DNA of 64,000 bases, taken from positions 92,247,943 to 92,311,942 of the forward strand of contig CM071936.1 of NCBI GenBank assembly GCA_016081115.2, read 5' to 3'. The DNA is from Rehmannia glutinosa (lineage: Eukaryota; Streptophyta; Magnoliopsida; Lamiales; Orobanchaceae). Shown here in pieces: positions 11,600 to 22,129 of the stretch; within the stretch, counting starts at the first letter, position 1; each line of letters starts with the position of its first letter. The translations under genes were made by a program, and so were the position numbers. The notes beneath the pieces are model-generated. The model saw only the letters and a program-made list of their open reading frames with translations. It was not told the origin of the DNA and searched no databases.

Positions 11600-14500
11600 A
11601 TGCTTCATAAAACGAAACCCAAGCTACAATTTCATAGAGAAATAAAACACGAAATTTCATCACGGCACAAATCCAACCAAACAAATCACATATCCCACCA
11701 TACATATTCAACAACGTACATAAGTAAAAACTAATACAATGAAACAACTAATTTGCAAGTTGTAAAAACTAATACAATGAAATAACTAATTTGCAAGTTG
11801 TAAAAACTACTAAAAGATATATATATTGGCAGGAGTTGTTGGTGTTTATTCCCAAAACAATCTAGAACCTCCCAGTGGCTTTCTTTTCCTTGACATCCAC
11901 AATCAGTACATAAAGCATTCCTCGAGCACTCCTACTATAATTCAACTTCTTTGGCCCAACCTGGCTTATACACAATACAAATTTTCCTGAAGTGTTTTTT
12001 CCCTCGCACATTGCCCAAGTACCTACAAGTTTTAGATAATAAACTGGATACAATGCACGACAACTGAATTTCTTCTATTCCTTTCACGCATACATACATA
12101 TATATAAAATACCATGACTACGTGGAATAGTGATGCAGGAACACAGACCAAGACTGAATAGAATAACAAGCCACCAGTGAACTATAGGAAAATCTCAAGT
12201 ATGTTGAGCATCTTGATTTTAGCACAAAAGGGCAAAGCTGCTAGAAATACACATGCTTTTGAAAAATAAAACAGCTTGAAAGATGAAAGTTCCTGGAAAT
12301 TATGTGCTTTTGGAAAGAAAAAAGTTGACATATCGAGAGCAATTAACAAGTATCACTCAAACTACTATCTATGATCTGAAAGTTTACCAAACATTAAAAA
12401 CCTATCTAAATCATTATAATCCTTAATTATACCCCATTTTTAACTTTCATGATCACACTAAACTATAAAGATATATCCAAAACAGAAACAAACATAAAGG
12501 AAAAATGGTAGTCCAGTGATAAATATTATTAAAAAAAAAACTTAAATGGTATAGGTTTTGACTTGAAATTTCATTCTAAAAATCTCGGCCATCACGAAGG
12601 TTTCAATATGGTGTCATTTAATATGACAAGAGATAAAAATATGTATCCATGCATCATATATTTATCATGAGAGGCACAAATATCGATATGTAAAATAATG
12701 TGGCTGACCTTTAATCTCTGTAAGATGCCAAAGTAGCTAATGGTTAATTTGATCTTTGCCTTTATTCATTGTGAAAGTCGGATTGATCATCCGCAATGAT
12801 TGCAACCGCCCAATGACTTGCACAAGCAAATATCCTAGAATATGCGCAATAAAATCCTTAGAAAAAGCATTGATCTTATCATTTTTAATTTTCTTTTGGG
12901 GGAGGGAGAAGAGCGTGGGGAGTACAAGAACCATCAACCATATAAGATAAACAAATGTACGGTGCAATAGAGTTTCAAAGTATGACAAAACTAAATATCC
13001 AGCAAGTTACCAAGTTTGGGACTTGGAAAGGGAAGGAAGTGGATCCCACAAGACTTACTTGTCACCTCCATTCTCTGTTTTTTGCTCAACCGTACTAGCT
13101 GGGAACAGAAAAAAGTCATAAATTATTTTCAGCAATAATTTGCTTCTTGCATAAGCTAACTGATGGCTAATGATTGTTTCTACAAGGTTACAAGGATCTA
13201 ATATCTCTTCCTTCATACATGGTAAAAGTTTGCTACTATACATATAACAGAAATTCGAGACGGGATAGGGTAGAAATAAGCATGTATGTGTGTCACAAGA
13301 TTGGTATTAACGAGTCATGGAAAAAAACAATTATGACTATAGAACAACTTGTCACTAAACAAAATTTCTTTTAGCTTACATGTTTGAGTTCCCACCTTAC
13401 CGAACCCTCGGCCAACAATAGAAACAGTTTTGTGGAAAAGACCAAAAAAAAAGAAAAGAAACCAAATAAGAAGTCGGATAGTATATAAAAAATGCATAGA
13501 AGTAGAACGAGAAAGGAAGAATCTTATCACCTTGTGTTTCTTTGTCAAGGAATCAAAAGCTTCAACAATGCTTGTGTAAAATCTGATATATGGTCAGAAT
13601 AATTCTCTATCCCTGATGTATTTTCGAATTTACTTCTCAGAAACAAGGCTGTTAAATGTGATATAACAATAGTCCAAAATCGAGATCTGATTGATGCCAA
13701 GGCTAATCGAATAAAGAGACAAAATACATTCTTTAAAAGCAAAAACTGAAATTATGAGAAACTTGTGGTTCTGTTTGTATACGACACAAAAGGCAACTGA
13801 CAAGCACCTTATTTTCCTTGTCAAATAAATCGACTTAATGTTTTTTTCTTTTCAGAAATCATTAAACATGGAAATTAGAGAAGAAGAATATAGTATAAGC
13901 AATTAAATGGAAACTAATCTAGCAAAAATGTCATATCAGGGATAAAGTAACAATCAGAAAGCAACAAGCATTGAAACCATATATCTCAGTTTCTACATAG
14001 CCACTGAAAAGCATATAGTATTACCAAAAAAAAAAAAAGCAAGAAAGAAAGAAGGAATCTTAAGATAAGGATGCACTTGTGCTTCTGAGAAGTGTAAATC
14101 CCATCACTATGTATTGGAATAATTGTTTTCCCATAAAAGGCGCAAATAAGGCAGGAGAATGCGAACCCCAATGCCGAGAAATACCGCTACATCTTTACTC
14201 AAACACTTGAATACATCTAAAAACAAAAATAGAAAACAAAATTAACAAATAATAAATAAATAAATGAAAAGGAATCGTGAAACTTATCGCTACTTAGATG
14301 AAACTTTTCGAACTCATGTATTGAAACTTTCGAACTCATATGTGTTGAACTATCCATTAGATGAACGGGCGTGGGTGGAGTTTGACTATGAAGGGTCAAA
14401 TAGTTATTCTCCGAGTAGAAGATTTTCGTATACGATTTCTCGATTCGTGTATTTGAGGTTTTCGGCTATGAAGTGTTTGTTGCCTGTGACAAGCCCATCG

Positions 14501-14700
14501 TGATGAAGGCGGCTCGCGTCGAAAAATGCAGAGAAGAAGAAGAATAAGGAGAATTTGGTGGTGATGTAGGATGAGATCGTCTCCACGTCATCTCAAGAGG
14601 CGGGGTTAAGGGTTTAGAGTTAACGGCAACGAAGAGAGGAGGAGAGAACTTTTCGAGAGGAGGAGAGCTGGAGAGAACTTAGGGCAAAAAATGAAAAGTC
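11600..14700 (-). other. CACTA interior, possibly captured host gene fragment
   Basis: This 3.1-kb interior holds no transposon domain that I recognise. On the minus strand a CTCTCC-rich leader at 14690-14600 is followed by an ATG at about 14593 (MTWRRSHPTSPPNSPYSSSS), then AT-rich intron-like DNA. A 63-residue minus-strand frame at 12053-11862 (core SGKFVLCISQVGPKKLNYSR) has a balanced composition like a coding exon. A 38-bp direct duplication sits at 11724-11799. I cannot assign a protein family, so gene capture is an inference from composition and layout only. Confidence 0.3.
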
Positions 14701-14734
14701 AAATTAAAATTATAAAATATCAAACAATTAAATA

Positions 14735-14905
14735 ATTATATAACCGTTACATCGGTTATACGTCTCAACCGATGTAGATAAAAAACGCCAATAGATTTAC
14801 ATCGGTTCTTCCCTACAATCGATGTAGTGATCTCGAAATATTTACAATTTTGCCACGTTTTTTTTTTTTTACATCGGCTCATTAACGAACCGATGTAACG
14901 ATGAT
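14735..14905. repeat. Right subterminal hairpin array of the CACTA element
   Basis: Three units of the same ACATCGGTT...AACCGATGT form occur at about 14748-14780, 14798-14827 and 14870-14898. They match the left array in sequence but are fewer, an asymmetry usual for En/Spm-type elements. Confidence 0.85.
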
Positions 14906-15195
14906 GTAAAATCTATTTTTTGTAGTAGTGTATCGTGTGTATTTAGCTTTGACAATTTATACTCAGCTGGTGCATGTCGCTCACCCCACATATATAATCG
15001 ATTTTTCGAGGTTAATGAGTCGCGATGGTTATTGGCGGTGGATAATGGGTGGCCTATGAAACTACTTTGGAGTAATGTCTTTTTATTTTTAAATATTGTT
15101 TTCAATTAAGTAAGAAATTATTATACGAATTATGATTTCCCTATGTTGCTAGAGTGATGTCTTTTTCTAAATGTTAATTTTTAATTGAAAGAAAT

Positions 15196-16242
15196 TGTCA
15201 CGCCCCAAAGGGAACGCGGCGACGATCCACAACTTAAATACAATAACCAAAAAGCGATCTTGACAAATATCAACGAGAACCCAATGAAGCAGTCTAAATA
15301 GCGGAGGAAATAAATAACAAGTACAAATACAACTTACGAGTCCACAATCCATAATCCAAATTACATACCCGAGAAAAAATCAACCAAATATAACAACTTA
15401 TAGTCAAAGTGTCCTACGCCCTTCTGATTACAAACCGGAATGGAAAGAAATACAAGAGTCCAACAACAAACAAGAAAAGAGTCCAACAACAACAACAAGA
15501 AGTAGTAAATCCAACCAGCGGAGTACAAGGCTCAATACGTGGTCGGTTCAGCATCTTCAACGAAGTCCTCATCTAAGGTTAGAAAATAGGTGGGGATGAG
15601 ACAGAAACCTCAGTGGATGGGGTGACCATGTGCAAGTGTGGCAATATATAGTTAATGTGAGAAAGCGATTATATGAAAATGCGTGAGTATGATGCATGAA
15701 TTCACACCATGATCCACAAGCGTCGTGATAAATATATTTAAGTAACATACTTATCTGATTCAAGAAAATTCATGGTCACCGGCACTATGTGATTCGACAA
15801 AAGACAGGTAGGATTGCGTGCGAAATGTAACGCCAATCCCATGCAAGGCAAATAATGGTTGCGTCACGGAAATGTAACGCCAACCAATGCAAAACAAGGA
15901 GCGGTTGCGTCACGGATTTGTAGCGCCAACCAAGCGGGTCCGATAACTCCAGGAATCATGTGGATCGAACAACGATTCCTTCGTTCTTCCTTGTAACTCC
16001 CCAGGCAAGATGGTCCAAAACCGGTCACCTTATCGCTCCATAGGAAAAGACAAAATCCACAAAGTGGAGCTTGCAAGGCTCGGATCTGTCATAATCATGA
16101 TTATACCTCAAGTACTACGACCGCTTCCCTTGGACAAACTCCGTCCCTCGGTTGCGGGATTAGGGCGATGGGGTAGGAAGAGTGGAATAGCGATCATTTT
16201 GCCGGTTCCATCGAGCGTATCCATTCATTGTGAGCTCGAAAC
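15196..16242 (-). repeat. B-type LTR, 3' part, reverse strand (left fragment)
   Basis: This is the reverse complement of the last kilobase of the B LTR family (compare 26610-27646). It begins with TGTCACGCCCC, the complement of the LTR end. It contains the three tandem hairpins (15811-15931, reverse order) and the palindrome ATAATCATGATTAT (16091-16104). It breaks off within the GAGCTCGA motif at the LARD insertion and resumes at 21966. Confidence 0.88.
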
Positions 16243-16245
16243 CTT

Positions 16246-17065
16246 TGTTTTGATACATGTTTTATCTTAATTTTGATGATTTTATTTTGTCACCAAAACA
16301 ATGCTTTTAAAGGTTGTCCAAATACTCTAAATGATTTAAAATGTTTTTAATATTTTCGGAGTATTTCCTCAAGTTTATTTTGATAATAATGGACAACACT
16401 TTTAATGATTTTATATCAATGGATTTTTCACTCCTAAACAAGGTTCTAAATGTTGTCTAAATACTCTCGATTGGTTTAAAATGTTTTTACTAATTTTTGG
16501 AGTATTTCTTGGGTTTTATTTTCGACAAAAATTGACATGACATTTTCGTAAATGGTCGGCCGTCGCCCTATAAGGCAACCGTGCACTGAAGATGTTTTAG
16601 AAGCAGAGAAAATGAGACGGAAGGAAAAACAAGCGAGTCGGCCGTGCATCTGGGCGTCGGCCGGTCGGTCGGCCGCGCCAATGATCGGCCGTCTGCACGC
16701 AAGTTTCACGTTGAAATAGAACACTTGATCTTTGCAAAATCCATGAGGGGATCGGTTGGGGTGATGGTCGACCGGTCGAGGTAGGCGTCGGCCGGTCGCC
16801 GTGTTATTTTTTGTGTATTCTTCCAACGCGTCTATTTAAATGCGGCGGCCGCAATGTATTGTATTGCAAAAGAAAAATATGACCGTTTGGTGAGACACAT
16901 TTCCTTAAATTGTGGGATTGATTTCTAACAACTATATTCTTGATTTTAATTGTATTTTTTGAGATTTTCAATCCCCAAGAGGAGCCTATGCTTGATCAAT
17001 CATCTCCTATAAATAGAGGAAGTTTTGGAGCAACCAACACAACAATTGAGATCAACACAACAATT
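16246..17065 (+). repeat. 5' LTR of the LARD-like element, truncated
   Basis: It matches the 3' LTR from its start through the TATA box and into the leader (GGAGCAACCAACACAAC), then diverges near 17060. The corresponding 3' LTR runs about 650 bp further, so the 3' part of this LTR and the PBS seem to have been lost or rearranged. A GC-rich patch built on GTCGGCCGGTCGG lies at 16551-16810. Confidence 0.78.
17008..17015 (+). promoter_or_regulatory. TATA box of the LARD 5' LTR
   Basis: TATAAATA in the context CTCCTATAAATAGAGGAAG is a canonical plant TATA box. It is preserved identically in the 3' LTR. Confidence 0.75.
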
Positions 17066-17865
17066 GTGTCTTAATTGCAAAATGAATCTTCAAGTATTTA
17101 TTTTTAATATAGGTCTCTTATATATTTATGAGTTTCAAATTTTTTTAAAAGAGACCTTGCATGATTTTCTAAAACTCTTGAGCATTTTATTAGACTTATG
17201 TGGCTTATTATCTCTTATGAAATCTTATAGCATAAGCTCTTTTGATATCTCATATTACTTGCCTACACTTGTATTTTCTATGCAAATTTTGTCTAAGAAT
17301 TGTGTAGGATACATATTTCATACTCATTGGCTATTACGTCATCAAGTTTCTTAAACCATCGAGGTATGTCTACTCGTATTTTCTTTAATCTCGATATTAT
17401 GCTTATGCACATATCTTTCAAGATATTTCTTTTTAACCCTTAAGTGCCCCTAAATGATTTTTGGCAAATACTTCTTTAAAAAGGGCACTACTTGTTAAGT
17501 CTCGATTTTATCGTTTATATGTTTTCCGAAACCCATATTTGTTGGATATAGTCCAAACTTATATTTTGCAAAGTTTTAAAACTTTTGGGGTGAAAAATCA
17601 ATTTTGGAAAACTGGGAAAAGAAAAATTACGGGGGTCAGCGGGCGACCGGTAGTGCCACCTCGACCGGTCGCCCTACCTCGACCGGTCGCCCAGGCCAAT
17701 TTCTGCACTTAAAACTTTCTGTCTTCGTTTCAAAACAGACTTGAGATAAAATCCCCAAACCCTATTGTGCGAAAACCATCCCCTTTCTTCTACAATCTTC
17801 AATTCTTCATCAATCCTTGAAATTTTTCTTGCTAATTCACTTCTTTTTGCAAGAACTTCACATAT
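17066..17865 (+). other. LARD leader region, non-coding
   Basis: This AT-rich leader lies between the broken 5' LTR and the ORF. At 17635-17700 it holds a GC-rich cluster of GACCGGTCG motifs, like the patch in the LTR. No PBS was recognised. Confidence 0.5.
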
Positions 17866-19263
17866 ATGGCACCTCCAAGAAATTCTACCGAACAGAAATC
17901 CTCAAAAGAGGAGAAGGAGGCAAAGGGGTGAATCTTCTTCCAATCCACAACAAGATAATATTCTACAAGGAGACTATCAAAATCGAAACTACGGAAGAGG
18001 AGATTGCCGAATTAAAAGAGCCGGGGTTTCAAAATCGAGCATTCATTGGGACTCTAGTAAGTTATCACTCCTCTACGAGCCTCCCTCTAGAGCTAATAGA
18101 TTTCGATTTTAAATAAACTTGCGGAGGAACATTATGAGAATATTGGATTGAATGATAAGAAAATTGCGTGCACCGTATGGTTCGTTTTCAAGCATTTCAT
18201 GATGAATTTCCGGATATTAGAGCTTATTTTGAAATTCAAGGATGGGTTTCACTTTGGGATAATCCGTGTTTGCACTATGATGACGAGCTTATAAAACTTT
18301 TCTATGCAAATATGTGGATGGTTGATGCTACGATAGATAATCCTTTGGAACTTCACACATTTGTTAATGGTAGGCATTTTCATGGACATTGGCGATATTT
18401 GTGATCACTTTAACGTACCAAATGATGGAGTAGTCAATGTGGATTGTGCCCATTGGGATGATAACATTTTCGGTGTTTCACTAGATGATGTGAAAACCTT
18501 TTTAGGAGTATATCCCGAAGTGACATACTCGGCAATGCCGCCAAATTATCGGATTATATCTATCATTTGCTCCTATTGTGTTTGTGGAAAGGAAGTAAAA
18601 CTTCCAAGTAATCTCGAACTCTTTCTCACCTATAAGATTGTTCGAGGAGAAAGAGTAAATTATGGGGCAATTTTTGTATATTGCTTGTTGGAATCTAGAA
18701 AGCTTACCAAGAAGAAATATACATTGGGAAATTTGATTTGCCGTCTCTTATACTTATCGGGATACCGGAAAATGAAATGAATACCGAAATTCGTCACAAT
18801 GATTTTGATAATGCCAATATTCTACAAATGGTAAGAATCGACGACATTTACCACGGTTCCTACCAAAGCCGCTAGGACGGCGTGCCCGACATCAACAACA
18901 ACCTCGGGATGATTTCTTTAATGACAATGAGGTTGAAAATATTGGAAGAGGTGAGTTTGTGAACAAGGAGATGATGTGGGGAATGAAGAGGAAAATGAAG
19001 AAGAAAATGTGGGAAATGAACAAGAAATTAGGGAGGAAGAAAATGAGGAAGGAAATGAAGACGAGTTGGATGTTGAAGATCTAAATCTCAAAGAGAGAAT
19101 GGCCAAAGTGGAAAGAGAAACATTTAGAGATGTGGCCTCTCTTAGAAAAGAGCTCCGGGTTGTGAAAAAGGAAAATTCTAGTTTGAAGAAGTCAATTGGC
19201 AAATTGAAGAAATTCATCAAGGACCTCATACCCGGAACTTGCTTCTCTTCGGACGAAGATTGA
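17866..19263 (+). pseudogene. LARD ORF, plant transposon protein (PF20167-like)
   Basis: The likely start is ATG 17866 (MAPPRNSTEQKSSKEEKE), a charged N-terminus. The middle resembles the 'putative plant transposon protein' domain found in ORFs of plant LTR elements: LWDNPCLHYDDELIKLFYAN (18245-18310), FNVPNDGVVNVD (18410-18445), then LPSNLELFLTYKIVRGERVN and YTLGNLICRLLYLSGYRKMK (18600-18778). The C-terminus (18976-19263) is an acidic Glu-rich stretch followed by a probable coiled coil (LRKELRVVKKENSSLKKSIG) and ends at a stop at 19261-19263. At least three frameshifts break it. Its biochemical role is unknown; a structural, gag-like role is only a guess. The family assignment rests on recalled motifs, not on a search. 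Confidence 0.68.
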
Positions 19264-20490
19264 TATCCCCATCCCCTTTACTTTTTAGCATTTTCATTTA
19301 AATTGCTTTGTACTTTGATAAACTTTTGTAAAACTCATTTGTACTAATGATATTTGCTTGTTTTTCTTAAAGGGTTAAAATTGCAAGTTGATAATGACTT
19401 GTGGATGATCATGACTTTGATGGAGTATTTGATGGTAAAAATACTCTTAAGCATTGTTTGATAATTGGTATGAAGTACTTGATGATAAAAGTGCTTCTCT
19501 TAATGTTTTGACCTTTATGCTTAATTGGGTATGTTGGAATTTTTGACATTTGATTGTGTAAGGCATGACTTATTAGATGTTCTATTTTGGCATTTGTAAT
19601 GCCTTGATCATTCTTAGCTTATCTCAATTGGGTTGAACCCTTGAGAATCTACTTTGAGCTCCTTACTTGATGAACTATTGTTGCATTTGTTGCATATGAT
19701 CTTTTTGAGCTTTGGAATGAGGTTGATTGATGATATGAAATTTTTTGGATTGAACCATTTACAAAGGCTATATACAACTCCTTTTATTTTTCACGCCCAC
19801 AATGTGTTCGATGAAATGACACAATGAAAATTTCAACTTCTACATGATTCTCTCGCTTCCAAAAGTCTTATATACTCATTGAGATCATGTCTTGACTCTT
19901 AAACGAGCTTATGGATATCTAATGATACATTTCTCCCATTTTTTTTCGGATTATAAGCTTATCTCCTCGAATGGTTGATAAATTGTCTCTTTGGCGCTTT
20001 GATATACTTGTATGATGGTTTTATCATCCTAACATTCTTTTTGATGATTCCAAAGGGGAGAAACAGGAAAATGGCTCGTTAGCTCAAAGAAGCTAATAAA
20101 AAGCTTGTCATAAAAGCTATAAGCTATGGCTCAGAAAAGCCATAAGTTGTGATTTGTTCTTAGTCCAATTGTTGCTTGATGGACTTATAAAATTGATTAA
20201 TGATGTTTTGTGGACAGGGGAGCTTATAAGCTCTTAAAACAAATTGTAAAAGCCAAAGCTTTTAGCTTATGGAAAATTGCTTTTACATTATTATTGATAT
20301 GCTTGTTGATAGGGGGAGCTTGTGCTTATTATTGGAAAATATTTACTCCCTACTTGGTTGCTTTAATATTTTTGGAAATTTTGGTTGCTTCCAAACGGTC
20401 AAATGTTTTTACCGGAAAATCATTTCTAAAATTGCTCTCTTAGTTTGTGTAAAAATTGTTTTGGTTTGTAATCATCAAAAAGGGGGAGAT
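19264..20490 (+). other. LARD 3' internal non-coding region
   Basis: No coding block was found. The stretch is AT-rich with several AGCTTAT/ATAAGCT words at 20080-20290, including the perfect palindrome GAGCTTATAAGCTC (20220-20233). It ends in the purine-rich run AAAAAGGGGGAGAT just before the 3' LTR. Confidence 0.6.
20477..20490 (+). other. Polypurine tract of the LARD element
   Basis: AAAAAGGGGGAGAT directly precedes the TGTTTGATACATG start of the 3' LTR. This run resembles the tract seen before copia 3' LTRs. Confidence 0.75.
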
Positions 20491-21244
20491 TGTTTGATAC
20501 ATGTTTTTATCTTAATTTTGATGATTTTATTTTGTCACCAAAACAATGCTTTTAAAGGTTGTCCAAATACTCCTAAATGATTTAAAATGTTTTTAATATT
20601 TTCTGGAGTATTTCCTCAAGTTTATTTTTGATAATAATGGACAACACTTTTAATGATTTTATATCAATGGATTTTTCACTCCTAAACAAGGTTCCTAAAT
20701 GTTGTCTAAATACTCTCGATTGGTTTAAAATGTTTTTACTAATTTTTCGGAGTATTTCTTGGGTTTTATTTTCGACAAAAATTGGACAACATTTGTCTCG
20801 TGGTCGACCTACGCCCTATAAGGCAACCCGTACCTGAAGATGTTTTTAGAAAAAAATGAGACGGAAGGAAAAACAAGCAGGTCGGCCGGCCGCCGGCGTC
20901 GGCCGGTCCGGTCGGCCGTCGCCAATGATCGGCCGTACTCACCGCAAGTTTCCGTTGAAAAGAACACTTGATCTTTGCAAAATCCATGAGGGGGACGGTT
21001 GGGTGATGGTCGGCGGCCGAGGTAGACGCGTCGACGTCGCCGTGTTATTTTTTTGTGTATTCTTCCAACGCGTATTATTTCGTGCGACCGTCGCCTGTGT
21101 ATTGACAAAAATATGACCGTTTGGCAATGACACATTTCCTTAAATTGTGGGATTGATTTCTAACACTATATTCTTGATTTTAATTGTATTTTTCTCGTAG
21201 ATTTTCAATCCCCAAGAGGAGCCTATGCTTGATCAATCATCTCC

Positions 21245-21252
21245 TATAAATA
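21245..21252 (+). promoter_or_regulatory. TATA box of the LARD 3' LTR
   Basis: TATAAATA in the same context as in the 5' LTR. Transcription starting shortly downstream would place the hairpin array in the RNA. Confidence 0.72.
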
Positions 21253-21490
21253 GAGGAAGTTTTGGAGCAACCAACACAACAATTGAGATACAACACAACA
21301 AGATACACTTCAAGCAAACACTTGGTCTTTCATTGTTATTATTCTTGTTGTAAAATTGCCTAGCTTATCACTTTCACATCTTTGAGGTCTAGGCTTTTCT
21401 TGATTACACTTCGCACTCAAAATTGTATTATTCATTATTGAGTTGTAATCTTGATTTTTGGTTATCATTCAAACACAAGATATCCTTGTG

Positions 21491-21707
21491 AGTGTTCTTG
21501 TGGTAAGAGCACACTTGGATGATCTAGGTGATAGGTGAAGAAGATTGTGGTAATCTTCTTATTGAGGTGTTGAAGAATTTGGTATTCTTCAAGGTTGAAG
21601 ATTGTGGTAATCTTCACAAGGTGCGTTGAAGGAAGATTGTGGTAATCTTCAAAGGGAGATTGTGGTAATCTCCAAAGGTGTTGTTGAAGAAGAGTGTGGT
21701 GCTCTTC
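21491..21707 (+). repeat. Array of seven hairpins with a GTGGT loop
   Basis: Hairpins at 21491-21513, 21538-21560, 21570-21592, 21596-21616, 21632-21650, 21655-21673 and 21689-21707 have stems of 7-9 bp. The loop is GTGGT in six and TTGGT in one. Stem sequences differ but stay paired: GAAGATT/AATCTTC, GAAGAAT/ATTCTTC, GGAGATT/AATCTCC and GAAGAGT/GCTCTTC (last pair U-G in RNA). The array lies in the probable R-U5 part of the LTR. Confidence 0.9.
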
Positions 21708-21965
21708 AAGGTGTTGTAAGTTGAATTTGTATTAATTTTGGTAATTAATAAAATTCTTTTCTTTTCGAAATCCATCCGGATATCTTTGGGGTGGTAGAGG
21801 ATTAGGCCCTAGGTGGGTTGAACCTCTTTAAATCGACGCGTGTTGCTTACATTCCGCACCTTTATTATTGTATTTGAGCATTCAATTCGTAAAAAGAGGG
21901 CGAAATTGAAAAGATGGAGATAATCTATTCACCCCCTCTAGATTATCGTAGAGCTTGGACTTACA

Positions 21966-22069
21966 GACACACCAAGTTGACTCGAGGCACGAAAGTAAAT
22001 ACAAATCACAGCGATCAACCAATGCAAATGAGTATTATTGATTCGGGAAGCGATTCAGGAAAATTTTTA
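21966..22069 (-). repeat. B-type LTR, reverse strand (right fragment)
   Basis: CACACCAAGTTGACTCG and the following AAAGTAAATACAA and GAGTATTATTGATTCG continue the reverse B LTR that stops at 16242 (compare the complement of 26535-26625). It then ends abruptly near 22069. Only about 1.15 kb of the 4-kb LTR is therefore present here. Confidence 0.85.
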
Positions 22070-22129
22070 TATATGAGAGGCCCACCAACAGCATGCACAA
22101 GTACCAATACCACATCCATTTGGCCTCTC

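Larger units (their letters stand above)
11287..14930. mobile_element. Non-autonomous CACTA (En/Spm) DNA transposon, complete
   Basis: The left end is CACTACTACAAAAA at 11287 and the right end TTTTTTGTAGTAGTG at 14930, a perfect inverted pair. The 3-bp target duplication TAT occurs at 11284-11286 and 14931-14933. Next to both ends lie arrays of ACATCGGTT/AACCGATGT inverted repeats, the subterminal repeats on which CACTA transposase is known to act. The 3.6-kb body shows no transposase (TNP2-like) domain in any frame, so it would need a transposase in trans. Its interior is unlike the neighbouring LTR elements and may be captured host DNA. Confidence 0.92.
9312..15195 (+). repeat. Old LTR-like sequence 'C', split by a CACTA element
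   Basis: From TGCAACACCCGGACT at 9312 the sequence looks like the start of another long gypsy LTR (this start motif is common in Tekay/Del LTRs). The part right of the CACTA element, 14934-15195, reads on from the part left of it (11050-11286), so both once formed one sequence. The right end is cut by the reverse B LTR at 15196. No coding domains are visible. The segment 9880-10560 is C- and A-rich on the plus strand and gives spurious proline/lysine-rich frames. Confidence 0.45.
16246..21965 (+). mobile_element. LARD-like non-autonomous LTR retrotransposon
   Basis: Two direct LTRs (from 16246 and from 20491) start with the same TG-TTTGATACATG sequence, and a polypurine tract AAAGGGGGAGAT precedes the second. 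The internal region of about 3.4 kb codes for one degraded ORF only and has no protease, integrase or reverse transcriptase. The flanks are the two parts of one reverse B LTR, and GAAAC (16238-16242) against GACAC (21966-21970) is a plausible mutated target duplication. Mobility would have depended on an autonomous relative. The polypurine tract and LTR start resemble copia elements. Confidence 0.82.
20491..21965 (+). repeat. 3' LTR of the LARD-like element
   Basis: It starts TGTTTGATACATG and ends about GGACTTACA at 21965, roughly 1.48 kb. Downstream of the TATA box (21245-21252) lies a leader with an array of seven hairpins (21491-21707), and then the CCCCCTCTAG motif typical of the end of such LTRs. 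A GC-rich GTCGGCCGG patch is at 20870-21070. The end is set by the point where the reverse B LTR resumes. Confidence 0.8.

Noticed and set aside
18918..19229. 103-codon Ser/Phe-rich minus-strand frame
   Set aside because: Exact antisense of the Glu/Lys-rich coiled-coil end of the LARD ORF.
20809..21135. 108-codon minus-strand frame with Arg/Gly-rich sequence
   Set aside because: It lies over the GC-rich GTCGGCCGG patch of the LARD LTR; the same region in the 5' LTR has a different frame.
21491..21707. CRISPR-like array
   Set aside because: The repeats are short, covarying stems in a plant LTR, without constant repeats, regular spacers or cas genes.
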